A DNA stretch of 51,430 bases from Leptolyngbyaceae cyanobacterium MP9P1.79 (GCA_030248885.1 JARCMD010000112.1:1-51430), one strand, 5' to 3'. Positions 26,771 to 35,790 are shown, numbered from the stretch's first letter. The notes: generated by a model not told the origin, from the letters alone. A program made the numbers and translations.

Positions 26771-27350
26771 TTTGACGCACTACACCCCTGCTACTTAATA
26801 TTTAATGAAATCATGCTCACTCTAAAGGATGGTCTTTTCAGTTGGATTTGCTACCATACAGAATGGGGAACTAGAATATTCTTAGGAAGACATCTATCTA
26901 AGGCATTACCCCCTTCCATAACTTGCCCTTAATGGGTTAATGTGGATTGAGATGAGTATAAATACACATTGGCTTCCTGGGATTAACTCCTTGAGTCATT
27001 GCTTGTAGAAGCGCAAGTCACAAGGATGGGAATCCTGAAGTGCAACATTCCGATCGGTAATGTTCATTAGTGATATCCAGTTCATCAGCAACCAGGTTTA
27101 CCCACAGCCGTTTTTCATGAGCAAATAGTAAACGTCCAACTAATCAGTATTAGGTGTATCAGTATCAGGTGTAAAAATTAGACCGTAACGTTCTCTAGAG
27201 ACATGACTGTTCTTTAACCTCTTTCAAAGTTTTTAAATTATCCAAGTCAAACTTCATCAGAACTTACAGGCGCATTCATGTTAGGCATTCTTAAAAACAT
27301 TGTTTAATTCAGATGATGCCTTCTCACCCAAAAACTAAAGGGCCTTTCTA

Positions 27351-27806
27351 GTGATTGCTACCTCACCTCGTCCCACAGCACGCAATTGGGGCACCCTTAG
27401 TTTCGCCTCGACGCTGTATCTTTGCCCAATCTTAGATCTTTTACTTGCTGAGGTTCCTGAGCGCTGGCGATCGCAGCTCCGCTTAGGGCTTCAGGAAGCC
27501 TTGGTCAACGCAGCTAAACATGGCAACAACTTAGACCCCAGCAAGAAAGTTTTGGTTCGTTTTTCCCTGGTTGATAACCAATATTGGTGGATTATTTCAG
27601 ACCAAGGGTCTGGATTCTCGCCTCCTGGCTCTCAACTAAATGCTTGCCACAAAACTTTACCCTGTGAAGAAAATGAATGTGGTCGTGGGCTATTTATTCT
27701 TCACCAAATCTTTGATGAAGTGCAATGGAATCCCGAAGGGACAGAACTTAGACTTGGCAAACAGGTGACTCGCTCCAGATTTTCTCTTTTAATGAACAGA
27801 CACTAA
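27351..27806 (+). CDS. RsbW-like anti-sigma/histidine-kinase-type ATPase
   Basis: This 151-residue single-domain protein has the GHKL ATPase boxes: N box LGLQEALVNAAKHGNN, G1 box ISDQGSGFSPP, and G2 box CGRGLFILHQIFDEV. There is no histidine phosphoacceptor domain, so it resembles serine-kinase anti-sigma factors (RsbW/SpoIIAB type), which control sigma factors through antagonist phosphorylation. No sigma factor or antagonist gene lies nearby. The start is GTG; nearby ATGs are out of frame. The next gene begins two bases after its stop, implying translational coupling. Confidence 0.82.
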   Translation: MIATSPRPTARNWGTLSFASTLYLCPILDLLLAEVPERWRSQLRLGLQEALVNAAKHGNNLDPSKKVLVRFSLVDNQYWWIISDQGSGFSPPGSQLNACHKTLPCEENECGRGLFILHQIFDEVQWNPEGTELRLGKQVTRSRFSLLMNRH

Positions 27807-27808
27807 AC

Positions 27809-28126
27809 ATGACTAGATTTGTAAAACCTCGCCCTGACTCTCAACTGCGACGAATGAACTTGGGGCACAAAGCTGATTTCTTTCAAGCTCAGCGCTGGTT
27901 GTTCCAACCAAAGCATTTAGATCTGCTAATTCTCGCGAGTTGTTCTTGCCTGCTCACAGTTCTCTATCAACCCGTTATCGAGTCCCTTAGCCCTGCCCAA
28001 GCCGTAACTCCCTTGGCTGAATCAGCTACATCCCTTGCAGTTTCCCCATTTAGCTCAATCTTAGAAGGTCATTGGGTCGTCTTACAGAAGCGCCACGAGC
28101 AAGCAGAAGACTCGGAAGCAGCTTGA
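27809..28126 (+). CDS. Small protein with one membrane segment, coupled to the ATPase gene
   Basis: This 105-residue protein has a basic N-terminus (KPRPDSQLRRMN), a central hydrophobic helix (LDLLILASCSCLLTVLYQPV, about 38-57) and a C-terminal tail ending RHEQAEDSEAA. I do not recognise the family. Spacing of two bases from the RsbW-like gene suggests they are made together; it might localise or regulate the ATPase, but this is inference only. Confidence 0.65.
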   Translation: MTRFVKPRPDSQLRRMNLGHKADFFQAQRWLFQPKHLDLLILASCSCLLTVLYQPVIESLSPAQAVTPLAESATSLAVSPFSSILEGHWVVLQKRHEQAEDSEAA

Positions 28127-28195
28127 GTAAGACACAGTGCTTTTTGGAAATGTATATAGGTTAAAACTCTATCTCAGTATCTATAACAACCTCGT

Positions 28196-28325
28196 CAGGA
28201 GATTTCTGAGAAAGATGTTACCCCTGTAGGGGCGAAGCATCCGGCAAATAGAGCCTTGAATCAACCAGAAGATTATTGTCCGGATGCTTCGCCTTTACCA
28301 GGTCTCGAACTTTGGGATCTAATTC
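28196..28325. repeat. GCGAAGCAT-family repeat, copy E
   Basis: It begins GGAGATTTCTGAG, like copy B. GGCGAAGCATCCGG (28231-28244) is perfectly inverted at 28280-28293. The loop carries GAGCCTTGAATCAACCAGAA, matching copies A and B. Confidence 0.8.
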
Positions 28326-28371
28326 ATCCCTTAGTCAGTCCACCCTTGGGATGAACTGACTAAGGCACTTC

Positions 28372-30197
28372 TTAAGCAGGCACTATGGCCTTATCGGTTC
28401 GCATCCAAGCGCGGTGTTGTCCGATCACCTCAATAAATGCCTGACTCACTTGCTCCACCTCCGCAGTGCCTTGTCCAGTGATCACACCTTGGTCTTGCTG
28501 CACACGATGACCGTTGCCTGCTAAGTTGGCACTGTTGATGGCTGAAAGCTTCAAGAATTCAATGCCCTCATCGGTGGCGGCGATCGCTTTGCAATGTTTG
28601 TAAGCTTCATCAACAAAGTGGATTGCATCTCCTTCAGCTTTCAACGCGTTGATGCTCTGCGTACCACCTGGCACATAGACCGCATCAAACATCACCGAAG
28701 CACTGGTGAGGAACGTTTTATCCACGGGAATCGCTTGACCCTTTGCGCCCTTGATCTCGCCGCCATACTTGGAGATCACCTCCGATATAATACCTGCCTC
28801 TTGAAGCGCCTGCTTCATCGCTATTAACTGGTCAGCTTCCACACCATCCATTGCCAAAATCGCCACCTTGCGCCCTTTGGGTGTCATGGTCGTGTTTTGC
28901 TGGCTCAGAAATTCCGACTTGCGTCCGTGGTTTTCAGTTGCCGGAGCTTCAGGAGCCTTCATCCCCAGCCCCATCGCCACCATTTTTGCTAACTCATGAT
29001 CAACGTGATTAAAGCGATCGAGCATGAGCTGCTTCACTTCCTTGTTCTTGACTTTGCCCAACTCAAAATGAGACGCGCTGATCAGATGCTCTTTCTCAAT
29101 GGGCGACAGACTGTTCCAGAAAAGCGTTGCTTAGCTGAAATGGTCGCTGAAGCTAGGACTGCGTTCGCGCACCTTTCGCCCTTCAACCTGCTCAGGATAG
29201 GACACGAAAGCCCCTTCACTTTCGGGCGTAGGAGCAGGACGATTACCGCCCAACGAATTTGGTGAATAGTTGACGTGGCTGGTTTTAATTTCCATTTGCA
29301 TCCGACCATCCTGCTGATTGTTGTGGAATGGGCAGAGCGATCGGTTAATGGGCAAGTGCGTGAAGTTGGGGCTACCCAGGCGATGCAGTTGTGTATCGTG
29401 GTAGGAGAAAATGCGCCCTTGGAGCAGCGGGTCATCACTAAAGTCGATGCCGGGCAAGACGTTAGAGGGCTTAAATGCCACTTGCTCGGTTTCCGCAAAG
29501 AAGTTATCAGGGTTGCGATTTAGTTGAATCAAGGATATCAAAGTGCGGAAGCTGCGGGGAAGGGTGCGATCGAACAAAAACCACATAATCATGTGCATGG
29601 ACTCCAGTACCAGCGAGATAAAATCCCAGAAGCTGTCATGGGCGGTGCTGGCTTGCGGAATTTCATTATGGGGTTCAGGCTTAACCGCATGGATGATATC
29701 GGGAAACTTGATGCATCCTGGATAAAGAACACTGGAATGTTGTTGCCTACAATGTCATAATTACCTTCCTCGGTGTAGAACTTCACTGAAAAGCCGCGCA
29801 CGTCACGCACTGAGTCGGCTGCCCCCCGTGAACCAGCCACTGTTGAAAAGCGCACAAATACAGGCGTTTTCACGGTCGGATCTTGCAGAAACTTGGCTCT
29901 GGGATATTCTGCCATCGACTTATAAGGCTGAAAATAGCCGTGGGCACCTGTTCCCCGTGCGTGAACGACTCGTTCTGGAATCCGTTCGCGATCGAAACTT
30001 TGTAGCTTTTCATTAAACTGCAAATCTTGCAGCAGCGTTGGCCCACGCGAACCAACCTTCAGGGAATTATCGGTGTCGTTGATGCCTACGCCTTCATCGG
30101 TGGTCAGGTATGTACCTGGATCTTGACGAAACGGTTCGAGGCTTTTGTCTTTAGCGTTTTCGTTCACTGGCTGTGATTTATCTAGGTTCTCGCTCAT
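28372..30197 (-). pseudogene. katE: Decayed large-subunit catalase (KatE/HPII type)
   Basis: Read on the minus strand, this is a heme catalase with a C-terminal DJ-1/PfpI domain, broken in three ways. The N-terminal part (30197 down) has the distal-His motif [13 protein letters not shown] and [12 protein letters not shown]. Near 29711 one A is missing (GCATC where GCAATC is expected), shifting the frame. In the new frame [20 protein letters not shown] continues, but at about 29530-29545 the text jumps from RTLPRSFRT to [11 protein letters not shown], dropping roughly 100 residues of the core compared with E. coli KatE. The proximal region [12 protein letters not shown] is present. A TAA at 29131-29133 then interrupts FS*ATLFWNSL, probably from CAA. 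The DJ-1-like C-terminus (GRKVAILAMDGVEADQL onward) is intact to the final stop. A working catalase is very unlikely. Confidence 0.9.
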
Positions 30198-30972
30198 AAG
30201 TCTCGCTCCAATTTAGGCTCGCTCCAATTTAGGTGTGCTTACGAATACAGCGTGCAAATTTTGCACACTAAAACTGCGTTGATCATTAAACATCATCAAC
30301 TGCGTCAATAGCTTGCCAAAGCAAGTGTGATCTCAAGGTGAATGTTGGTGCGATCGAATGCTGCTTTGGCTGCACCGATGCATTATTTGCCTTTAAGCCT
30401 AGAGAGAATGCTGTTGGCAGGCTTATGTCTAGAGATAGATTTGAGCGCTGAAGCCAGCTTGTCTCGATCGGCACAAAGATAGAGTAGGACGGCAATAAGT
30501 TTTTGGCAGTAGTTGGGGGCAATAGTTGGGGGCGATCGTAACTCCTTCAACCGTACTCCTCTATTTAGTTCTACATACCGTTGCAGATTATACCGTTGCA
30601 GATTTTCAGGTTTAAACTGGCGCAAGATGGGAATGGCTTGACGCGCTGGGTCTTCAGTTCCTTTGACTCATACCTCAACTTATGGCGATGAGTGGAAATC
30701 GATCGCAGGTTGCAGCAGTAACACGATCGCTGCTACCACCACAGGTGACCCAAAATAAAACCAGATTCAACATTAACCACACTCAACCGACGCTGCCTGA
30801 TTACGTCTAAAGGGAGAGCAAGAAAAATCCAACCCTCGATAGGATTCTTTATGGAATGAGAATGACATACATTCGAGACTTGGTAAGAATATGCTTCGCC
30901 TTTGCCAAATCTTGAACGTTTGAAACTGATTCAATTCCTGATCCTTAAGCAATCAAGAGAGCAATACAAATC
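30198..30972. other. Intergenic region with short duplications and a repeat fragment
   Basis: Small direct duplications occur at about 30205-30236 (CTCGCTCCAATTTAGG twice) and 30577-30606 (TACCGTTGCAGATT twice). Part of a GCGAAGCAT-family element lies at about 30870-30952. Two overlapping minus-strand frames (30286-30522 and 30383-30625) show no protein-like features. The promoter of the old catalase gene should lie at the left end. Confidence 0.55.
30870..30952. repeat. GCGAAGCAT-family repeat, copy F (partial)
   Basis: ATGCTTCGCCTTTGCCAAAT followed by CTTGAACG, and the terminal AATTCCTGATCCTTAAG, correspond to the inverted right half of the family. The left half is missing or decayed. Confidence 0.6.
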
Positions 30973-31479
30973 ATGACCACAATCACAGATCAGGATGCAC
31001 AATTAGCGAAACTGCGAGAGCTAGTCAAGGACATTGATTTTTGTATGCTCACGACGATCGCAGCAGATGGCAGTCTACATAGCCGTCCTATGTCAGCGAA
31101 TGGACAAATTGAGCCAAACGGAGATCTCTGGTTCTTCACCTACGCCGATTCCACCAAAGTCATAGAAGTAACTCGCGTTGAACAAGTCAATGTCAGCTTC
31201 TCCCAACCAGACAAACAGCGCTATGTGTCCTTATCTGGAACGGCTGAACTGGTACGCGATCGGGCCACCTTGCAAGACCTGTGGAAGCCAGAATTGAAAG
31301 CCTGGTTTCCCAAAGAATTGGACGAGCCGGAAATTGCATTGCTCAAAGTGACCGTCAAAACCGCAGAATATTGGGACACTCCAGCGAGTTGGGTGGCAAA
31401 AACGATCGGCTTTGTCAAAGCAGCGACCACAGGTGAGAAAGCAAACAGTGGTGAACACAAAAAACTTAACTTGAAATAG
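30973..31479 (+). CDS. Pyridoxamine 5'-phosphate oxidase-family FMN-binding protein
   Basis: This 168-residue protein belongs to the split-barrel flavin-binding superfamily, close to general stress protein 26-type members. The N-terminal half reads LRELVKDIDFCMLTTIAADG then SLHSRPMSANGQ and DLWFFTYADSTKVIEV, which form the FMN-contacting strands. The middle has VNVSFSQPDKQRYVSLSGTA. The tail contains EYWDTPASWVAKTIGFVKA. Proteins of this group bind FMN or F420-like cofactors; the true substrate cannot be told from sequence. It stands alone on the plus strand. Confidence 0.85.
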   Translation: MTTITDQDAQLAKLRELVKDIDFCMLTTIAADGSLHSRPMSANGQIEPNGDLWFFTYADSTKVIEVTRVEQVNVSFSQPDKQRYVSLSGTAELVRDRATLQDLWKPELKAWFPKELDEPEIALLKVTVKTAEYWDTPASWVAKTIGFVKAATTGEKANSGEHKKLNLK

Positions 31480-31570
31480 CCAGTGGCTCGTGAACAAAAA
31501 GGGTGACGAGCAATAGGGGCGGCTAGGCTTTGATGTTGAGGCGCATGAAATCGTTCTTGGAACCCTCAAG

Positions 31571-31612
31571 CCTCACATAATGCACCTCACATAATGCACC
31601 TCACATAATGCA
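31571..31612. repeat. 14-bp tandem repeat, three perfect copies
   Basis: CCTCACATAATGCA occurs three times without a mismatch at 31571-31584, 31585-31598 and 31599-31612, in the short gap between two convergent genes. Confidence 0.9.
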
Positions 31613-31655
31613 GTAGTGTAAGGCGCGATCGATAACCCGTAAAAGTGTAGTTCGA

Positions 31656-32300
31656 CTACCTACCCCGGAAGCTATTTTGCCCAGTGGAATCCAGCGTAAT
31701 TTGGCACGCGCCTGAATTGGATGTTGAGTCAGCTTGAGCTACAGAGATGCCCAATTGAGCTTGCTGCGCTGCTGATCTACAGGTATAGGCTGCTAGAAGT
31801 AGCCCTTGGCGAGTAAAAACCCGCGTATCGTAGCGATCGAGCTGGGCTGCTTTCCCAAACTGGCTCACAAACCCATAGCGTTCCAGGTAATCCAGCAGAC
31901 TCCAAACCTGCTCATTCACAATCAAGTCTACCCGACGGGCATTCTTACCATCACCAGAGTAAGCCAGCCAATCGCCCAGCAACTTGCCACCGAACTGTTC
32001 CTTTGCCCACCACAAACTAGGAATCGTGGGGCGTGTTTGACAGGCTGTCCGAGACGTAACGACAGCTGTTGCAGCCTGACACCTGCCTGGAGTGACACCA
32101 GAGGTAGGCGATATCAAAGCCGCCAAATCTACGGGGTCAGTGATGGGGAGAATCCGGGAGGGATCAGGAGGTTGCGATCGACTAGAGTCCTTACCAGGCT
32201 CTTGTTGCGCTAAAAAATTGTCCGGCTGCTGTGCCCCAACTGGCTGCATCAGCATAACCAGCGTGACTGACAGCGCCCCCCAACCCAGCAAAACCTTCAT
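31656..32300 (-). CDS. Exported cyanobacterial protein, unknown function
   Basis: This 214-residue protein has a signal peptide (LLGWGALSVTLVMLMQPVGA, cleavage likely after VGAQ) and a polar linker. A conserved-looking globular part follows: TIPSLWWAKEQFGGKLLGDW, NARRVDLIVNEQVWSLLDYL, LERYGFVSQFGKAA and TRQGLLLAAYTCR, with several cysteines. I do not recognise a named domain. The gene starts six bases after the ComFB-like gene, so the two are probably an operon. Confidence 0.7.
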   Translation of the reverse strand: MKVLLGWGALSVTLVMLMQPVGAQQPDNFLAQQEPGKDSSRSQPPDPSRILPITDPVDLAALISPTSGVTPGRCQAATAVVTSRTACQTRPTIPSLWWAKEQFGGKLLGDWLAYSGDGKNARRVDLIVNEQVWSLLDYLERYGFVSQFGKAAQLDRYDTRVFTRQGLLLAAYTCRSAAQQAQLGISVAQADSTSNSGACQITLDSTGQNSFRGR

Positions 32301-32306
32301 TGCTGT

Positions 32307-32798
32307 CTAATACCTATACTCATTGTTCCAGCTAGGCCCCTTAGCAGCGGGGGCTTGCTTTTGCTGCCAGGTAATTTCCCCTCTAGCAGTCTTAACCAGC
32401 GCCTGCTCTACCGTATCTGCGACATTACTCCACGACAAGTCTTCGCGCTTCAGAAGCGTCTTGAGCTTACGCAAAACCACCTGCACTTCTTCATTTTCTG
32501 GAGGGCTGAGGGGAGCCTCAACCCTCAGGGGATCACGCTGTACAGCCACCAATCCCTGTCTCACCGCAGCCGTGATTTGGGTACCAAAATCCCGTCTACC
32601 TCGGACACACTGTTGCCGCCAGCCTTTTTCACTGGTTGCATAAAGAGCAGGCAAGCGATTGAGGGCAAACGCAGCCACCTCTTCCTTGCTGAGGTACCTA
32701 GCCAACCGAGGTTGGATTTGCTGAAATTGTCGTTCTACTTCATCAGCAGTTAACGACTCCATGGCATTTCGATAGGTTAAAGTTCTTTCAGAGCGCAT
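32307..32798 (-). CDS. ComFB-family protein
   Basis: This 163-residue soluble protein contains the pattern of the late-competence ComFB family: EEVAAFALNRLPALYATSEK, a helical region, and a conserved RRDFGTQITAAVRQGLVAVQ. Cyanobacterial ComFB-like proteins have been reported to bind cyclic dinucleotides and influence competence and pili. The C-terminal part (EVQVVLRKLKTLLKREDLSW) is helical. Start: ATG at 32798, although an in-frame ATG at 32762 is possible; neither has a strong ribosome-binding site. Pairing with the secreted protein is notable. Confidence 0.72.
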   Translation of the reverse strand: MRSERTLTYRNAMESLTADEVERQFQQIQPRLARYLSKEEVAAFALNRLPALYATSEKGWRQQCVRGRRDFGTQITAAVRQGLVAVQRDPLRVEAPLSPPENEEVQVVLRKLKTLLKREDLSWSNVADTVEQALVKTARGEITWQQKQAPAAKGPSWNNEYRY

Positions 32799-32895
32799 AG
32801 TTTTTCTGGGAAACGAATGCTAAAGGCAAAGTATTGAGTTTTGTGATGCATCCCTGAATTTCAATAGCTGTAAAAAGACGGTTTAAAAAAGGATT

Positions 32896-32922
32896 TTCGA
32901 TCCTGAGTGCATCAGGATCGAA
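32896..32922 (-). terminator. Terminator hairpin of the aldo/keto reductase gene
   Basis: A perfect 11-bp stem TTCGATCCTGA/TCAGGATCGAA with loop GTGCA (plus-strand sense). On the minus strand it is followed by AATCCTTTTTTAAAC, a T-rich tract. It lies about 120 bases after the reductase stop and before the ComFB-like gene. Confidence 0.75.
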
Positions 32923-33042
32923 GTGCATCTTGCAATACGTCTAATTCAATCTAGCCTTAAAGTAGCTAGATATACAGCCAAATGTTCAAAAATTGGTTGG
33001 ACAAGGGTAAGAAGCGACTCTTCCCATCCTTAGAGTATACAG

Positions 33043-34170
33043 TCAATCCCAGAGTCTGTGCCCTGGAACACTCTGAAGATGTTGGTGAGTGTCTTTCAGT
33101 AGGGCAGGAATGTCTAGATGTTCTGGGCACCTGGGTAGGCAGTCGCCACAGGCAGTACAACGATCGCCCTTCATGCCCGGAAACCAATGCCCTGCATTTT
33201 CTAGCATACCATAGCGGTACTGACCAAAGTCCTTCATATCATAGGCAACGGCTAGATTTCGCAACCGCAGAATCTCTGGGATCGGGATGGCTTCTGGGCA
33301 GGGTAAACAGGCGTAACATTGGCTACAACGGTCAGTGCCTAACACGGTGATCTGGTGGGTATGAAGACGCTGAAGCACCTCCTGCTCCTGCTGAGTTAAC
33401 GGATAATCAGAGTCAGCAAATTGTAGGGAAGGAGACAACTCAGTGGGGTTGGCAGCTCCCAAGCTCAGGGTAGTAATTCGGGGATCGCTGAGCAAGAAGC
33501 GATAGTTTAGCTCTAACGGCGAGAGGGGATGGCATAGGTCTTGCAGCCGTTGGGGCGGGGTGTGCAGTTGCCCTCCTTTATCAACAGGCGAGATAATGAA
33601 AATGCCCATGTCCTGCTGGTGAGCCAGAGCTACGGCTGGGGCGTGGCGCTGAAATAGGTAGTAATAGTGCAGATTGACAAAGGCAAATTTGTGAGTGGCG
33701 ATCGTGGCTAGGATGAGTTCCAGAGACCCGTGGGTGGAAAACCCAACGTGCCGCACTTTACCTGCTGCCACCGCCTGCTCCACCGCTTGCATACAGCCCG
33801 TTGGAGAATTTACCCAGTTCAAATGCTCTTGCGTGTTGAGTCCATGAATGGCTAAGCAATCCACGTAGTCTAAGCCGAGGCGATCGAGGGACTCATTGAT
33901 CCACGCAGCCATCAACGCTGAGTCAGGGGTTGGGGGTAGCTTGGTCGTAATGTAAATGTCTGTCCTAGATAGCCCTAGCGTCCGCAATGCCTCACCCAGA
34001 TAGCGTTCGCTGTGACCGTATCCCCTGGCAGTTTCCACATGATTGATGCCTGCCCCGATCGCCTGTTCGACTGTGGCAAGGGCATTGGCAGGGGAAGCCA
34101 GGCAACGCATCGTCCCCAGAGAGAAAACCGAGAGCGGCAATTCAGTCTGACCAAAGCGACGATAGCGCAT
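33043..34170 (-). CDS. Aldo/keto reductase with C-terminal 4Fe-4S motifs
   Basis: This 375-residue protein has an aldo/keto reductase (beta/alpha)8 barrel: MRYRRFGQTELPLSVFSLGT, HVETARGYGHSERYLGEAL with the active-site Asp position replaced by Glu (HVETA), YITTKLPPTP with the conserved lysine, and LDRLGLDYVDCLAIHG. After the barrel come two ferredoxin-like cysteine clusters, CSQCYACLPCPEAIPI near residue 280 and CTACGDCLPRCPEHLDIP near 340. This architecture is a known subgroup of predicted oxidoreductases. It should be cytoplasmic and redox active; the substrate is unknown. It ends at a clear terminator and starts four bases after the bifunctional nuclease gene. Confidence 0.9.
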   Translation of the reverse strand: MRYRRFGQTELPLSVFSLGTMRCLASPANALATVEQAIGAGINHVETARGYGHSERYLGEALRTLGLSRTDIYITTKLPPTPDSALMAAWINESLDRLGLDYVDCLAIHGLNTQEHLNWVNSPTGCMQAVEQAVAAGKVRHVGFSTHGSLELILATIATHKFAFVNLHYYYLFQRHAPAVALAHQQDMGIFIISPVDKGGQLHTPPQRLQDLCHPLSPLELNYRFLLSDPRITTLSLGAANPTELSPSLQFADSDYPLTQQEQEVLQRLHTHQITVLGTDRCSQCYACLPCPEAIPIPEILRLRNLAVAYDMKDFGQYRYGMLENAGHWFPGMKGDRCTACGDCLPRCPEHLDIPALLKDTHQHLQSVPGHRLWD

Positions 34171-34174
34171 TGGA

Positions 34175-34669
34175 CTAACTACTCAGTCCGCCCCGTTGGG
34201 CAAAGTCTTCGGGTCGGAGGTTGGAAATGAAATCGCGAAAGGCTCGGCGCTCTGCTTCATCGGCATCGCGATCGACAGGAATGGATGCATCAGCCAGCAC
34301 TTCTTCCATCACCCAAATGGGGGTATTCATCCGGATAGCAATGGCAATCGCATCACTGGGGCGCGCATCAATTTCTTTTTTCACATCACCCTGGCGAATG
34401 GTGAGTACAGCGTAGAAGGTATTATCCTGAAGAGAATGAATAATTACGCGATCGAGACTCATTTGCCACTCTTCTAAGAAGTTGACCATGAGATCGTGGG
34501 TCAGAGGGCGGGGTGGGGGTTGGTTTTCCAGGGCACTGTGAATTGCCCTAGCTTGATCTTGACCAATGTAAATTGGGAGGGCCCGCCGCTCGGAACTATC
34601 TCTTAACAGTACAATCGGGTGACGAGTTGCGGCATCCAAAGCAATTCCAGCAACTTTCATCTCAATCAT
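34175..34669 (-). CDS. Bifunctional nuclease family protein (DUF151)
   Basis: This 164-residue protein matches the DUF151/bifunctional nuclease domain: MKVAGIALDAATRHPIVLLR, ALPIYIGQDQARAI, HDLMVNFLEEWQMSLDRVII and the signature DARPSDAIAIAIRMNTPIWV. Homologues in plants have DNase/RNase activity and in bacteria are often linked to stress responses. The gene lies four bases upstream of the aldo/keto reductase gene; the two are probably co-transcribed. Confidence 0.9.
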   Translation of the reverse strand: MIEMKVAGIALDAATRHPIVLLRDSSERRALPIYIGQDQARAIHSALENQPPPRPLTHDLMVNFLEEWQMSLDRVIIHSLQDNTFYAVLTIRQGDVKKEIDARPSDAIAIAIRMNTPIWVMEEVLADASIPVDRDADEAERRAFRDFISNLRPEDFAQRGGLSS

Positions 34670-34984
34670 CGGTTTTGCCTCTAGAAGCCTTTACAGGATG
34701 GGGGGTTATAAAGAAAACGGAGACTGGGAAACGGGCATCTAAGGTGGAGGGGACACTTTATAAAACAGTGTTTTAGATAACACTCTTTCAAAGATTAGAG
34801 TTAACCGTCCAGGTGCCTAAATCATTTCCTGCACTTCAGTATGCCCTGATTTTTGCTTTAATCCATATCATTACGAGATAAAAAATCAAGAAAATCGCCG
34901 ATCCCCTGAACTAAGCACCAGTATAGTTGGGGGCTAAAATAATCTGAAAGAAACAAATTTAATCATGAGTATAGGTAAAAGGTC

Positions 34985-35707
34985 ATGTTCACAGGATTAA
35001 TTCAAGCACTAGGCACAATTCGGCGATCGGGGGAAGATGAGGTGGGGATCACGGTTATATCTGAGTCCGCCCATCTGGTGCTTCAGGAACTGGCGATCGG
35101 CGACAGTATTGCTGTGGATGGCATCTGCTTAACCGTGACCCAAGTTTTACCCCAGGGTTTTGCTGCCGCTGCATCTCCCGAAACCCTAAAGCGCACGAGT
35201 CTAGGGCAACCTCTAAACCCTACATCTGTCAACTTGGAAAGTGCGTTGCGTGTGGGTAGTAAGTTGGGGGGACACTTCGTCACCGGGCATGTGGATGGCG
35301 TGGGTTACTTAGACACCGCAGTCCAAACCGCCAATGCTTGGGAAATCAGTTTCACCGTCACCGATGAACGAGTTGCCCGCTACATTGTGCCCAAGGGAAG
35401 TATTGCTGTAAATGGCATTAGCTTGACGGTTGCCGAGTGCAATGCCACAGGTACCTGGTTTAAAGTGGCTGTGATTCCCCACACCTATAGGGAAACCAAC
35501 CTCAAGGAATTACGCCCTGGTAGTTGGGTCAACTTAGAGGGGGATGTTTTGGGTAAGTATGTGGAAAAATTCCTGCGATCGAACTCCAGAGGCGATTTAC
35601 CTGACCTCCATCCAGCAATGAACTCAGATGACCTCTATCCCCCGTCGATCGCCCTACCCAATGAAGGATTGACCCCGGCATTTCTGGCGGAACATGGCTA
35701 CTTGTAA
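34985..35707 (+). CDS. ribE: Riboflavin synthase alpha subunit
   Basis: Riboflavin synthase (240 residues) converts two molecules of 6,7-dimethyl-8-ribityllumazine to riboflavin. It opens with the invariant MFTGLIQALGTI and has the two lumazine-binding repeats expected of this enzyme: first with SIAVDGICLTVTQV and KLGGHFVTGHVDGVG, second with SIAVNGISLTVAEC and LKELRPGSWVNLEGDVLGKYVE. The C-terminal 35 residues (PDLHPAMNSDD onward) extend a little beyond the usual length. No FMN riboswitch was seen upstream. Confidence 0.95.
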   Translation: MFTGLIQALGTIRRSGEDEVGITVISESAHLVLQELAIGDSIAVDGICLTVTQVLPQGFAAAASPETLKRTSLGQPLNPTSVNLESALRVGSKLGGHFVTGHVDGVGYLDTAVQTANAWEISFTVTDERVARYIVPKGSIAVNGISLTVAECNATGTWFKVAVIPHTYRETNLKELRPGSWVNLEGDVLGKYVEKFLRSNSRGDLPDLHPAMNSDDLYPPSIALPNEGLTPAFLAEHGYL

Positions 35708-35790
35708 GGAGACTTCTGAGAAAAGTTGCCATCATTTCATGGGTGACGCATCCAGCAGATCTATGGTTGATCTGCTGGATGCCTTGAATT
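35707..35790. repeat. GCGAAGCAT-family related hairpin, copy G
   Basis: GCATCCAGCAGATC (35748-35761) is perfectly inverted at 35769-35782 with a 7-base loop. It is preceded by GGAGACTTCTGAG, the same leader that precedes copies B and E, and starts right at the ribE stop codon. It may double as a terminator for ribE. Confidence 0.7.

Larger units (their letters stand above)
26455..27350. other. Intergenic region with palindromic elements, no gene
   Basis: About 900 bp. It contains an REP/MITE-like palindrome (26586-26660), the shared 12-mer GTCCGAAGTATT, and a long hairpin (26716-26770) related to one at 48023. A 146-codon plus-strand frame (26492-26932) runs straight through these repeats and is not credible. 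The last 300 bp are AT-rich and probably include the promoter for the ATPase gene. Confidence 0.6.

Noticed and set aside
26492-26932. A 146-codon open frame on the plus strand
   Set aside because: It runs through a palindromic repeat and a hairpin element, its translation shows no protein-like features, and part of it is repeat sequence found elsewhere in the window.
30286-30625. Two overlapping minus-strand frames of about 80 codons, considered as transposase remnants
   Set aside because: No transposase motifs or terminal inverted repeats were seen, and small tandem duplications account for the odd composition.
34670-34984. Possible FMN riboswitch upstream of ribE
   Set aside because: The conserved RFN element blocks are not present in the leader.
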